From Schizophyllum amplum (taxonomy: Eukaryota; Basidiomycota; Agaricomycetes; Agaricales; Schizophyllaceae): DNA of 64,000 nucleotides. The stretch covers positions 558,001 through 622,000 of the forward strand of contig VDMD01000013.1 of assembly GCA_007026445.1 (NCBI GenBank). The letters run 5' to 3'. Positions within the stretch are counted from its first letter, which is position 1. Each line of letters opens with the position of its first letter. Both the position numbers and the translations under genes were made by a program. The notes below the pieces were generated by a model. The model was not told where the DNA came from, did no database searches, and was given only the letters and a program-made list of their open reading frames with translations. Below, in pieces: positions 35,461 through 45,810 of the stretch.

Positions 35461-37873
35461 ATGTCGACTACCCAAAAATCCAAGAAGGGGCGCTCGAAGG
35501 CGCCCAAGTCACACCCCAAGTCTACCGCCACCATCTCGCAGGCGCCGGCGGACGATGCGTCGCTGCTGAGCGCCACGTCTTGTTTCTCCGCTAATGGGAC
35601 ACTATTTGCGCTGGTGACCCCCGTCGTGGACAAGCACCGGCTGCGCGTATACGACGCGCTCACAAACAAAACGATCGCAGAGTACCTCGTCCCCTCCGCG
35701 CGCGTCTCCTCCTTAGCCTGGGCGAAGCTCAACACATCAGAAGACAGCCCCGCAACCCCCGCAGACGCGCCCCCCAGCAAGAAGAAGCGCAAGAAGGGCG
35801 CCAGCGGCCCCGTGGACACCCCCGCCAGCTCCGCGATCGACGTCGTCGCGCTCGGCCTGGTGGACGGCTCTGTCTCCCTCTTCTCCCCCTCCCACGGACG
35901 CGTTGTGCGCACGCTCTCCGACCCATCATGTACCTCTCCCGTGCTTGCACTCTCCCCCGCCGCCGACGGCAGCTTGTGGGCCTCCGGCGCGGACGGCGAG
36001 ATCCACATATGGAATCCGCAGAAAAACCAGATCGCCGGGAACTGGAAGAGCGATCGGATCCCCCTCACCGCCCTATGCACCCGTCCCGGCACCGCGGACG
36101 TTGAAGTGCTCGCTGCGAGCCACTCCATCCGTGCTCTGTCTTCCACTTCCGACGACGAGCCCCAAAAACCTGTCCAGACGGCAGCATTCACCGGGCATGC
36201 CACCCCGATTCAGATTCTCCGCTGGGACGTCTCACAGGAGCCACCGACGCGCTTCGTTTCTGTCGCGGAGCGCGATCGCATTGTGTCCATGTGGGAGCTC
36301 CCCCCCACTGGCGCGGAGGGCAGGATGGTAGCCTCCGTCCCCCTCGACGCCGACGCGCGCAATGCGGCGTTCTCTGCCGCACGTCATATGCTCGCAGTCG
36401 ACACCGCTGGCAAGATCTACGTTTACGACATCCCCGAACACCTACCAGGCACCTCCGCGTCCACCCTCTCGCCTAGAACAAGGATACATCCGCCAACCTC
36501 TACAGCCTCTGTGCAAGTGCTGGAAGCGTGCTTCGGACCCCAGCCGGGGCAGATATGCGTCGCGCGTCTTGTGGGAGGTGTACGGCCCGTCTTGTCTGTC
36601 ATAGTGCGCATTGTCCCCTTCTTGATCGACTTTGCATGGGCTGACTGTGCATGAACTCTGCTGCAGAACTACCTAGACGAGGCATCTGACTTCGTCGCCG
36701 ATACCGTTATGGACGACGTGGACCCGGAACTTGTTGGGGAGATGACATCTGTGCGTCGACCAATGACTGGTTTATGCGTGGCACTTACTAAAAGACGCTG
36801 TAGACTGCGACGCAGAAGCGTTACGGCGAGTCCGCTGGTGTTGCTGTGCGCTCTGGGCAGGAGCTCGGTCAAGATGAGGACGTGGACGGCGCCCCGGAGG
36901 GCGAGCTCGACGTCGATCTCGCCGAGGCTAGTTTGGGCGAGCGCCTCGCCGCACCCCCGCCCGAGTCTGAATCGGACTCTGACTCCCCCGATTCACTCAA
37001 CAAGCCCGTATCTTCATCGAAGAAGACAAAGCGCAACGCCGACATTACCATCGTCCCCGCCGCCTCTCTCACTCGCACGCTCGTGCAGGCTCTGCACTCC
37101 GCCGACGCGCGCCTGCTTGAGACGTGTCTTGCGCACTCCGACGCGGGGCTGATTCGCAACAGCGTCCGCCGCCTGCCGCCGCAGCTCGCTGTGCCACTCA
37201 TCAACGCCTGCGTCGAGCGTCTGGGCCGTGGAGGAAGGGCGGGTAACGCGAAGGGCGGTGGGGGCGGAGCGAGCGCGCAGAGGGGATCTGCGCTGGTGAC
37301 GTGGATACGGACGGCGCTGGCGGTGCATGGGGGGCATTTGATGACGGTCAGTACATATCATCGCGGGCGGAAGGGTCAGACTGACGGGATATACAGATTC
37401 CGGACCTCGTCGCTCGGCTTGCAGGCCTACATGCGACGCTCACACAACGGTTGGCCCTGCACGACAGCCTACTCGCGCTCAGCGGGCGCCTCGACCTTGT
37501 CTTGTCGCAGATCGAGATGCGCAGTGCGCCTGCTCCGGCGCCCTTGGCACCGCGGGGGAAGGCCAAGACGGCGGGAAAGAAGGCCGAGGTGGCACGCTAT
37601 GTGGAGGGCGAGAGCGAGGACGAGGACGCGCGGATGGATGTTGAGGTTGAGGTCGGAGATGATGAGGGTGACGTTGAGGAGGTTGCGCTGGGTGGGGACA
37701 GTGATGAGGAAGATGACGATGAGGACGAGGAGAGTGATGGGGAGAGCGGCGAGGACGAGGACGAGGACGAGGATGAAGACGATGATGACGAGTCGGACGA
37801 GGGGCCGGCGATGAATGGATTCATCGACGACGAGGCGGAGGAGTATAGCGAAGAGGATGACGAGAGCGAATGA
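35461..37873 (+). CDS. U3 snoRNP/t-UTP protein Utp5 (WDR43)
   Basis: Four exons encode roughly 730 residues. A basic N-terminus (MSTTQKSKKGRSKAPKSHPKS) is followed by a WD40-type beta-propeller (ATSCFSANGTLFALVTPVVDKHRLRVYDALTNKTIAEYLVPS, VVALGLVDGSVSLFSPSHGRVVRTLS, GSLWASGADGEIHIWNPQKNQIAGNWKSD, FTGHATPIQILRWD). The C-terminal part is the Utp12 domain (PF04003): ITIVPAASLTRTLVQALHSADARLLETCLAHSDAGLIRNSVRRLPPQLAVPLINACVERLG, WIRTALAVHGGHLMT, IPDLVARLAGLHATLTQRLALHDSLLALSGRLDLVLSQIE. A very acidic Asp/Glu run of about 90 residues closes the protein, common in nucleolar factors. It belongs to the t-UTP complex that couples rDNA transcription and early 18S pre-rRNA processing in the nucleolus. 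Confidence 0.92.
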
Positions 37874-37936
37874 GCTCGCTTTCGACCTGTCAATATGATG
37901 TAGTTTTTCTATCAGTTCATGTGCAGACTTGTGCTT

Positions 37937-38477
37937 TACAGCCGTTTTCATAATGATGCGGAATCCTGCGCGATTTCTCGTGCGTGCCATGTTTGGCCGC
38001 GGCCTCCCGGCACCTGCCGCGCAGCAGCGCCAAGATTCAATGGCGTCTCCCCTAGGTGTTTTCTCCAGCCTATCAATCACTTGCAATGAGATTCCATGCA
38101 TATGTTTCTCTTCCGAGGGTTATCAAAGTCAACAAGAGTCGAAATGCCACATTAGCTTGCGTCAGTGAAAAAGCCTCGTGAACCGTATGTCGGACCGCGT
38201 GCCGATCTTCCATCTCGGATGAAGCCGAGACGCGCGTCGCAGACTGGCAAGGATTGCGTTCACTGCTCTTGGCTGGCTCTGTTGCGTGAAGACTCACTGT
38301 AAGGGCCGTTATATGCCATCTTAAGCTTCGTGAAGGTAAAGAGGAGGCAGCTACTGACACAATCCGCGCGCACCGGTGAGCTCGACAGCTTCCCGGCAGG
38401 CGCCGGGACGCCGGGGCCAAACATGACACGCACGAGAAATCGCGCAGGGATTCCGCATCATTATGAAAACGGCTGTA
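37937..38477. mobile_element. pogo-like (Tc1/mariner) MITE, 537 bp
   Basis: Two arms of about 80 bases, 37939-38020 and 38393-38475, are inverted copies. The first 28 bases (starting CAGCCGTTTTCATAATGATG) match perfectly and the rest differ at a handful of sites. The element begins CAG and ends CTG and is bounded by TA on both sides (37937-37938 and 38476-38477), the target duplication of Tc1/mariner and typical of pogo-like ends. No transposase is encoded. It lies about 65 bases past the stop codon of the Utp5 homologue, so it may form part of that gene's 3' UTR. Confidence 0.82.
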
Positions 38478-38505
38478 AGCTTCTGACCGTATGGCGCAAG
38501 CAGGA

Positions 38506-39926
38506 TGTCGGAAAAATCGGAAAAGGCTAATTTGGCGTACAAGGCATAATGGCATAATTAGCTTTGGGCTGCAGCCCAATTAGGAAGGTATTATGTCTAC
38601 GTAGGTCAGGTTAAGTCATATTAGATCTCTTTATGCCCAATCGGCCACATTCCCTCCCAAGCTCCAACGCTCGCGTTCGCATTTTTTTAACTTGCAGAAC
38701 AAGAGATTCGACCATGCTCGACACCGTGGCGATGTTGATGAACACCGCCAGCGCCCTTTTAGCCCCTTGAATACTAGTTTCATCAAGCTCGACAAGATAC
38801 CTTTGGACTGCAGGTGTTAACATTGATAAACGGTTTATAGGCTATCTCTCTGCCCAGGGTTCCTCTTTCAGCTCATTTACTTGTGATTAAGGGACCAAGA
38901 AGAAGATACAGCAGTAGAAGACTGTGACAGCCAGCCCAACAGCACCAGCACGGCACCGTGGTGCTGTATACAAGTCCTTGCATGGCGATGGACTACCAGT
39001 CTCCAATTAACCTGTCTCAATTGATTCTATACGGTCCAAGGCATGGTGTGGCACGTTCAAGCGCGTGCAGGTGAGGGATTGCATGCATCGAATACAGACG
39101 GCGCGCCGAGTTCAGAACGCGACGGCGCGAAGTCCCAAAAAGGACCGTGAGATTATTCGGGGAATGCCGAGTGCATTTGTAAGCTGCAGCTCTCGCCACC
39201 GCGTTTTGTTCAGCGACCATCGTCACGTTCGGCAGTTCGTCTACCTCTGGCTGCCCGATCGTCGATATGGTCAATCCTATACCCCGTTGTGGTGCGTAGG
39301 GCATCCTGATGTATGCGACAGCGTCAATTTCGCACAGCGCGGCGTTGGATGAAGATCGGCAATCGCGATACCGCTGGCCCACGAGGTGTGTATGCGCATG
39401 ATTATACAGTGAAGCCTTTGACATTTGCTAAGGTAGAGCTCTCCTAGGGTAGAAGGACATTCGAAGGTGCGTGGGTCAGTTGCTCTCTATTTCGATTTCG
39501 CACGCGCTCATGTTGGCTCGCACGTAGTTCATCGTTATGTCCGAAGTCGGGCGGGTGAGCCTCCGTACGCGTTGACTTACCTGTATCGCACAATAACATT
39601 CATCATTGACTAGCTAGTGTACCGTATTACCGTATACAATGCAAGGTTTTGGGCCCATGCATGCAACGTTAATGGCGGGGGTGGTCGCGGGTACCGAGGT
39701 TGGTGCCGCGCGACCGCCCCCGCCAATTTTCTGCTTTCCCTGGCTAGCTGGCCTAATTAGCTGGTATAAGCCCTAGTAGGCGCGATTATGTCAAATTAGG
39801 CCTAGACGGCATAGGCGGCCTAACACGGCCCGATAGAAGATAGGATCACCATAATTAGCCGGCGGGGGCCTAATGGCCTAACAAGACATAATATGGGGCA
39901 ACTTGCCATTTCCGATTTTTCCGACA
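38506..39926. mobile_element. Possible 1.4 kb inverted-repeat element
   Basis: TGTCGGAAAAATCGGAAA at 38506-38523 recurs as a perfect inverted copy at 39909-39926. Within about 150 bases of each end, TAATTAG/GGCCTAAT-like motifs recur many times, resembling subterminal repeats. I see no clear target-site duplication and no transposase frame, so the boundaries are provisional. The left end begins 30 bases after the pogo-like MITE. Confidence 0.5.
39674..39724. repeat. GC-rich hairpin inside the 1.4 kb element
   Basis: Arms at 39674-39689 and 39709-39724 pair over 16 bases (GGCGGGGGTGGTCGCG with its near-complement; one T-G wobble), with a 19-base loop that contains GGTACC. It is far more stable than its AT-richer surroundings. 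Confidence 0.6.
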
Positions 39927-40647
39927 GACAGTTCGAACTTCGCGCAATCAGTTCAACCCCTACTTCGACTTGATCATGATGATTCCTCTGCTCCCTTTTG
40001 ATCAGCTTGAGTGACACTGTGATAGCGATTACGATCAAGTCAGAGGTGGGGTCAACCGATCCGTAGGCATAATAGACGCGGGACAGTCTCGACGACGTGT
40101 ACGGTGTGGTTGCCTATTAGGGATTCCCGCGGCCATCTATAAACCGTCTGTTGATTTCCTGTTTCGGCAAATGTGCGAATCGAAATGGTCTCTTCCCGCC
40201 ACGGCCACACACGACGCTTATATTTCGCTCTATATACCGGCAGCTGAGAGCTTCCTTACACGGAAAACAAGCAGTTCACCAACCGCAGCGAGTCGCCCAG
40301 AACTAGCCCCTTCAGTTCTATCCTTGTCTTATCAGTTTGTATCGGACGCGAGTCCCGGCCTTTTCGTGAGCGCTACACAAGCCTGCATCCACCTCGTGCT
40401 TTGCGTATCTACTTCATCGTACGCGTGTCCGCCTGATCCTCCTCATGACCCCGAGGAGTTTCTCCGTCGTCCTCCTTCGCTGTCTGATCGGACCTTGCCC
40501 CACCCTTCTCTGCACAGTGCACTTATCGTAGGCTGACCACTAACGCGCGGACCGTCGGTGCATACGGCCCTCTTCAATGCAGTATATATTGGCTGAGACT
40601 TGTGAGTGCCTTCTTCCCACCGTGTACCAAGCCTCCTTCGGACGATC
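39927..40647. other. Intergenic and promoter of the GH127 gene
   Basis: No convincing gene. A TATATAT stretch at 40583-40589, about 60 bases before the ATG at 40648, is a plausible core promoter. Confidence 0.45.
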
Positions 40648-43600
40648 ATGCTGAACGGTGGTCTGATCTTAGCAGCGGTCGCGTCGACGGCGTACGCACA
40701 GACGACTCGTACGTTCACGCGTGTTCTCTGTTGTGCGTGCGCTCAGAATGAATTATGTAGTGCTGCCTAAGCAGTACGAGACTTTGCCCCTTGGCGACGT
40801 GAGACCGGCTGGATGGTTGGCGGACCAGTTGCAGCTCCAGATTGATGGCATGGCTGGGCATGAACATCTCTTCTATCCATAGTGCGTCCGAAGCTACGTC
40901 GTTCTGTACCACCAACTAACACGGGAGTGACACGTGGATCAGCGTTATGGAGAGCGACTGGATTGGCGGCGACTCCGCTTACTCCAGCTTGGAGGAAGGT
41001 GCGATACAGATTCCCGGTTCTTTTTCCCCTTCGTAATGAATTGCATGCTAGCCGGGAGTTACTGGTTTGTGAGTGTCTTTTTTTGCTATGCCTACTAAGC
41101 CTCAAACCTTCTCGACAGAACGCTATGGTTCCCAACTCGATCCTCAGCAACAATGACGAGATCCTCGAGAAGACGAAGGAATTTATGGACTACGTCCTAG
41201 AGCACCAGGGTGACGATGGCTGGCTCGGTGAACGATACTCTTCCTCTTCCCCTCCAGATGCACTTATCAGTCCTTGCTACCAGGTCCGGAAGCCGGGAAT
41301 GATAGGACGCGATACCTCTGGGGACGGTAATTATGTACCTCTTACAACGCTGCCTATGCTCATGTGCCTTTGCCAGCTATCCCTATTTCTTCGGCGCCAT
41401 CCAGCTGCTTGAGGTGTACCCCGAGTACACCGACCCGTTTGTGGAGGCGATGTACAAGTTCGTGCCGCTAGCGAACCAGATGCTGCAGGATGGCGAGGGC
41501 CTAGAGATCTGGACTAACACCCGCTGGGAGGACTTTGTGATGACGTTGCAGTGGTGCGTGGCGTGTCCCTTTTGGCCTGAGGGACGTGCCCGTCAAGATC
41601 GGCTTTGTTGAATCGACAAATTGTAGGCTGTACGACTACCACCCTGAGGGCAACGAGGAGCTGCTTATTGACACGATGGTCCGCCTTCGTTGGTCCGGCG
41701 TGCCTTGGGAGGAGGTGTACAAAGAAGAGGCGCGTCCTGCCCTAGCAGATTATTATTTTGCTTCACCCATCTGACAACTCAAGTAGAACTTCCCAACCAA
41801 GGAGGTCGACGAGCTAGAAAATCCCACAGGCTATGTGCTAAGTGTGAGATATGCAGTTCTTCGTCTGTCAATACTAGGCCACTCATTCGACGGAAGTGGC
41901 ACGGCGTCAACTTTGCTGAGGGCATGAAGGCGTTGCCGGCGATGTATCGCGTGACAGCGAATCAGTCGGGTGCGTCGCGGTGCAATTTTTGCGCAAAGCC
42001 TTCGTGGTCTGACTGTTTATAGAGCTCGACAGTATCAGTAAAGGATGGGACATGCTCTTCGAGTATCATGGACGTCCATCCGGGATTTTCGCCTGCGATG
42101 AGTATCTGGCGGGGAAGGAGGCAACGCGAGGGTATGTATGTCGTGTTGTGCCTGACTTGAATCTCGACCAACGTATTCCCCGCCAGCACGGAGCTCTGCA
42201 CAGTGGTGGAGACGATGTTCTCGTACGTATTCCACGTTCAGTTGCTTACTCGTAAATACTCACAGTAATCCATCGTAGGGCCAACTACCTGTATCAGATC
42301 ACCGCCGACAACAAGTATGTTGACAGGGTGGGTGTCGGAACTTTATCCTTCAGTGGTGGTCCTCATCAGTACTCATCGTCTTGCAGGCCGAGCGCATTGC
42401 GTACAATGCGCTCCCCGCCGAGCTTACCGGGGGTGAGTCACGCGATTCTCAATCTCTTTCGAATAGATCTCATGAATATCACTAGATATGTGGCACCGGC
42501 AGTACAACCAGCAGCAGAACCAGATCGCGTCGAAGAACATGACTCCGTGAGCTTTCTTGCGCGCCGCTGGTGACTGTGGCTAACCCTACTACTCAGCAAT
42601 CCATTCTACGTGGACGGGTAAGGAACAAGTTGCATCTGTTATTCTCGATGTCTAATCTAATTCAGGCCCTACGCCAATGTGTTCGGCTTGGAGCCCTACT
42701 ATCCGTACGAACGTTTTGCATGATCCTCCCGGCTCCGTGGGCTGACGACGTTCCCGCAGGTGCTGCACAGTCAACCACCCGCAAGGCTTCCCCAAATTCG
42801 TTTCGCATGCTTTCCTCAAGACGCCGGACGAGAGTGCGCTCGTCCAGGTGTACCACGGCCCTCTGACGGTGTCCACGACGCTTAACGGTAAGTTCAGGTT
42901 GTCTAACTTGCTATCTCCCACCTCACCGTCGTCACATCTCTCATCGTCGTCGCATCTCTCACTGTCGTCGCATCTACTGACTGTTGTCACAGGGAACGTC
43001 GTCAAGATCACCTCCGACACCACCTACCCTTTCAGCGACACCGTCTCTCTCACCGTCGATGCAGATGATGCGTTCACCTATTACATCCGCATCCCGGACT
43101 GGGTGGTGGACGGCAGTGTGGCGACGAACGGCGGGGACGCTGAAGCCATCGAGGCGGGAGGGTTGCTGAAGGTGGATATTGCAGCGGGGACGACGACCCT
43201 GGACCTGGTGTTTCCGGCTGAGATTACCACTGGTATGCTCCTGCGGGACTAGTCATCGCCTCGTTCCCTTCCCATGCTGACCGCCTGAAAGAGGAGCGCC
43301 TGCATGGAGCCATCGCAGTGCACCGCGGCCCGCTGCACTACGCCTACGACAGTAAGCATTCCGACTCCCGAACCAGACTCACCCTCTGCTAACCGCAAAA
43401 CTCCACACCAGTTTCTTACGAAACCTCCACCCTCCAAACCCTTTATCCCGCCGAGCCGCGCGCCAGTGACCTCCAGTTCGACGCGACCGGCGCTTGGAAC
43501 TATGCCATCGACCCCTCCACACTCGCCTTTGTCAGCACCGGTCGCAGCATCCCGTCGCCTGTGTATGACGCCGGGATGCCGCCCGTGTACATCACCGTGC

Positions 43601-43805
43601 AGGCCTGCCCGATTGAGTGGGGCGAGGCAGGGGATACGTTCGCCGCGCCGCCGCCGGAGGGTGCGGCGTGTCTAGGGGAGGCGGTCGAGCTGACGCTGCA
43701 GCCGTATGGCGTGAGTAATTTGTGGGCATACGGGAGATGCGATACTGATGGTGATTATAGGCGACGAAGCTGCGCATATCTGAGTTCCCGGTCACCAGTC
43801 TTTAG
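40648..43805 (+). CDS. Secreted GH127-like hydrolase (DUF1680)
   Basis: More than twelve small exons encode about 640 residues. The ATG at 40648 gives the signal peptide MLNGGLILAAVASTAYAQ, which a 54-base intron separates from LLPKQYETLPLGDVRPAGWLADQLQLQIDGMAGHEHLFYP, the usual opening of DUF1680 proteins. Later landmarks are YSSLEEAGSYWFNAMVPNSIL, DDGWLG, LRWSGVPWEEVY, LWHGVNFAEGMKALPAMYR, SISKGWDMLFEYHGRPSGIFACDEYLAG, ELCTVVETMFSNAYLYQIT with the conserved Glu, and EPYYPCCTVNHPQGFPKF with the Cys pair that in bacterial GH127 beta-L-arabinofuranosidases belongs to the zinc-binding catalytic site. The mature protein ends with a beta-rich domain. It probably acts on plant cell-wall arabinose side chains, but fungal secreted members are little characterised, so the substrate is inferred. 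Confidence 0.87.
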
Positions 43806-44223
43806 GGTCGTGCGTGAAGATGTATTTTCTGTGAATAATGTTGAAACGGGATTTCTCGCTTCTATGCGAATGAAAGATGCAAGTCGGACAGGCGCAGTAC
43901 ATGTAACAACGAATCAGTGACAGGTGTACCGACATCGGACGAGATTGAAGGTAGAATGCGTGCCCAGGCATACACTGATCTGTGATACGCGGGGACTGAA
44001 TTTTACTCGCGGTGGCAGTCACTGACTCATACTGAGACCAATTGCCCGAATGCCGATTTTCTTGACCAAGGAAACAACATGAATACAACAACAGAGAGGC
44101 GGCATAACGGGGCGTGCATAGCATTCTGCAGTAGTGACATACGCATAGGGAGCGACCGGCAAGCAGCGCATATGGCGGGTGGGATGGTGGTGGGCGTGAT
44201 AGTACAGAGTAGTGGTTCTCCCC
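43806..44223. other. Convergent intergenic
   Basis: 3' flanks of the GH127 gene and of eL19. No gene or RNA was recognised. Confidence 0.5.
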
Positions 44224-44975
44224 TTACTCCTTGACAGGTGCCTCCTGCTCGACGGCAAGGATCCCTTGCCGCTTCTCGAGCACACGCGCAGCGCGACGCT
44301 CCCGGACAGCCTACGAAGCCAGTGAGCTGAGTAACAAAGAGCAATGCGAAGGATAATCACCTTGTTCTTGACACGGCGGGCCTCCATCTGGTCGGAGAGG
44401 ACCTTGGTGCGGGTCTTCTCGGCCTTAGCCTTGTGGATGTACTCCATCAGGACACGCTTGTTCTTGAAGACGTTACCCTTGGACTTCTGGTAGAGCGAGT
44501 GGTAGCTGTCGAGACTCGTAAGCACAAGCAGATGTAAAAGGATCGTGCGACGCACAGGTGCTTGTCGATCTTGCCCGCCTCCCGGTACTTCCGCAACAAA
44601 CGGCGGAGCACACGCTGCCTCCTCATCCACTGGACCTTCGTAGGCATACGCGCCTCCGACGTACCCTTTCTCTTACCGGGGCCGGTGTGACGGCCCTTGC
44701 GCTTCGCGGCATGGAGATCGCGGGTGCGGGAGCGCGAGTGGATGATTGTCGGCTTGCGGATGATGTGCTCGTCCTTGAACAGCTTCTTGATGTGTGCACG
44801 AGAGTTGGCGTTGCCGATCTCCGCCTGCTCAGCGGGGTTGAGCCAGATCTTGCGCTTGCCGACGCCTGCGACGGACGCGGCGAGGCGCTTTTGGGAGCGG
44901 AGGTTGACTGTATGTCATCGGAAAAGATCAGTTTTCGAGCGATATTGAAGCGGATTTCGGGAGCGACTGACCCAT
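44224..44975 (-). CDS. RPL19: 60S ribosomal protein eL19
   Basis: Four exons encode about 197 residues. The ATG exon is four bases long (ATG G), followed by an intron, so the protein starts [62 protein letters not shown]. The middle is [90 protein letters not shown]. The end is [28 protein letters not shown]. This is the universally conserved eukaryotic large-subunit protein eL19, which makes an inter-subunit bridge through its C-terminal helix. The leader also carries a short intron at 44998-45040, as is common in ribosomal protein genes. Any start other than the four-base exon would lose the conserved N-terminus. Confidence 0.96.
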
Positions 44976-45810
44976 GGCGGAGATGGCCTGGGGGTCACTG
45001 TCAGTCTCCGATATCGAACGACACACGAGCAGCAACTCACCTTTGTCTTGAGGTTGTCGATGGGCGCGGGCTGCTGAGCGATAGGCGGCGCTCACCGTCA
45101 CTCGGTCGTTGCCGAAACTGTACAGTTCTCGCATCACGTGCGCAGCCACGGAAGTCGAACCGTGCACGCCCATGTCCTGATGTTTTTCCCCCTCAAGCCA
45201 AGTCAGGCTACCGCCAGGCATGGAAGACAAGCTACACTATGGGCTGCAAATCTACAGAGCGGGACCTTCCTGCTTGTCCAAATGAACATTGACTGTCGGT
45301 CGCCCCAATTGTTTCGAACTACACTATTGAACGAAATCATTGGTCTTATGAATTGAACTTCTGCTTTCTTCCGAATGTTCGCATCTTCCCTCTCCTCTCA
45401 TGTAACCATGGACCACCAGGACCAGCAGCGGACTGCAGGACAACGTCGACATACTTTGCGATGCTTGAGTGACTCAACCTGGACTCAACGTGACACGTCT
45501 GAATTCGGTCCGGTCGGACACTGTTGCCCAACAAGTTACAAGTTACAACCTCAGCCCGGACTCGCCATCTTGTCGTGTATAGACTTGTTTTCTCGCAATA
45601 CAATTGGGTTCAGCCCACTCACGACGCTCCCTCTTTTTGCGTCAACTTGAGCACGATATCGGTAGGTTTCTGTCAAAATGTCATCGCGCCGTCCACCTGG
45701 TGCTCGCCGTGCGAGTCGCGGCGAAACGGTGCCCGACGAGATAAGAGTTCTCCTGGCCTTCGGTCTCATCTCCGTCCCTGCACGCGATTAGCGCCTTGAC
45801 CTGTACCGCC
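44976..45810. other. Divergent intergenic region (eL19 / carboxypeptidase)
   Basis: This contains the eL19 leader with its 43-base intron (44998-45040, gtgagt..cag on the minus strand) and the promoter of the carboxypeptidase. No other gene was seen. Confidence 0.5.

Noticed and set aside
36846..37814. 322-residue plus-strand frame
   Set aside because: Its first part is the true Utp5 exon (through HGGHLMT), but after the intron it runs on in the wrong frame with Arg-rich noise; the real continuation is IPDLVARLAGLHATL.
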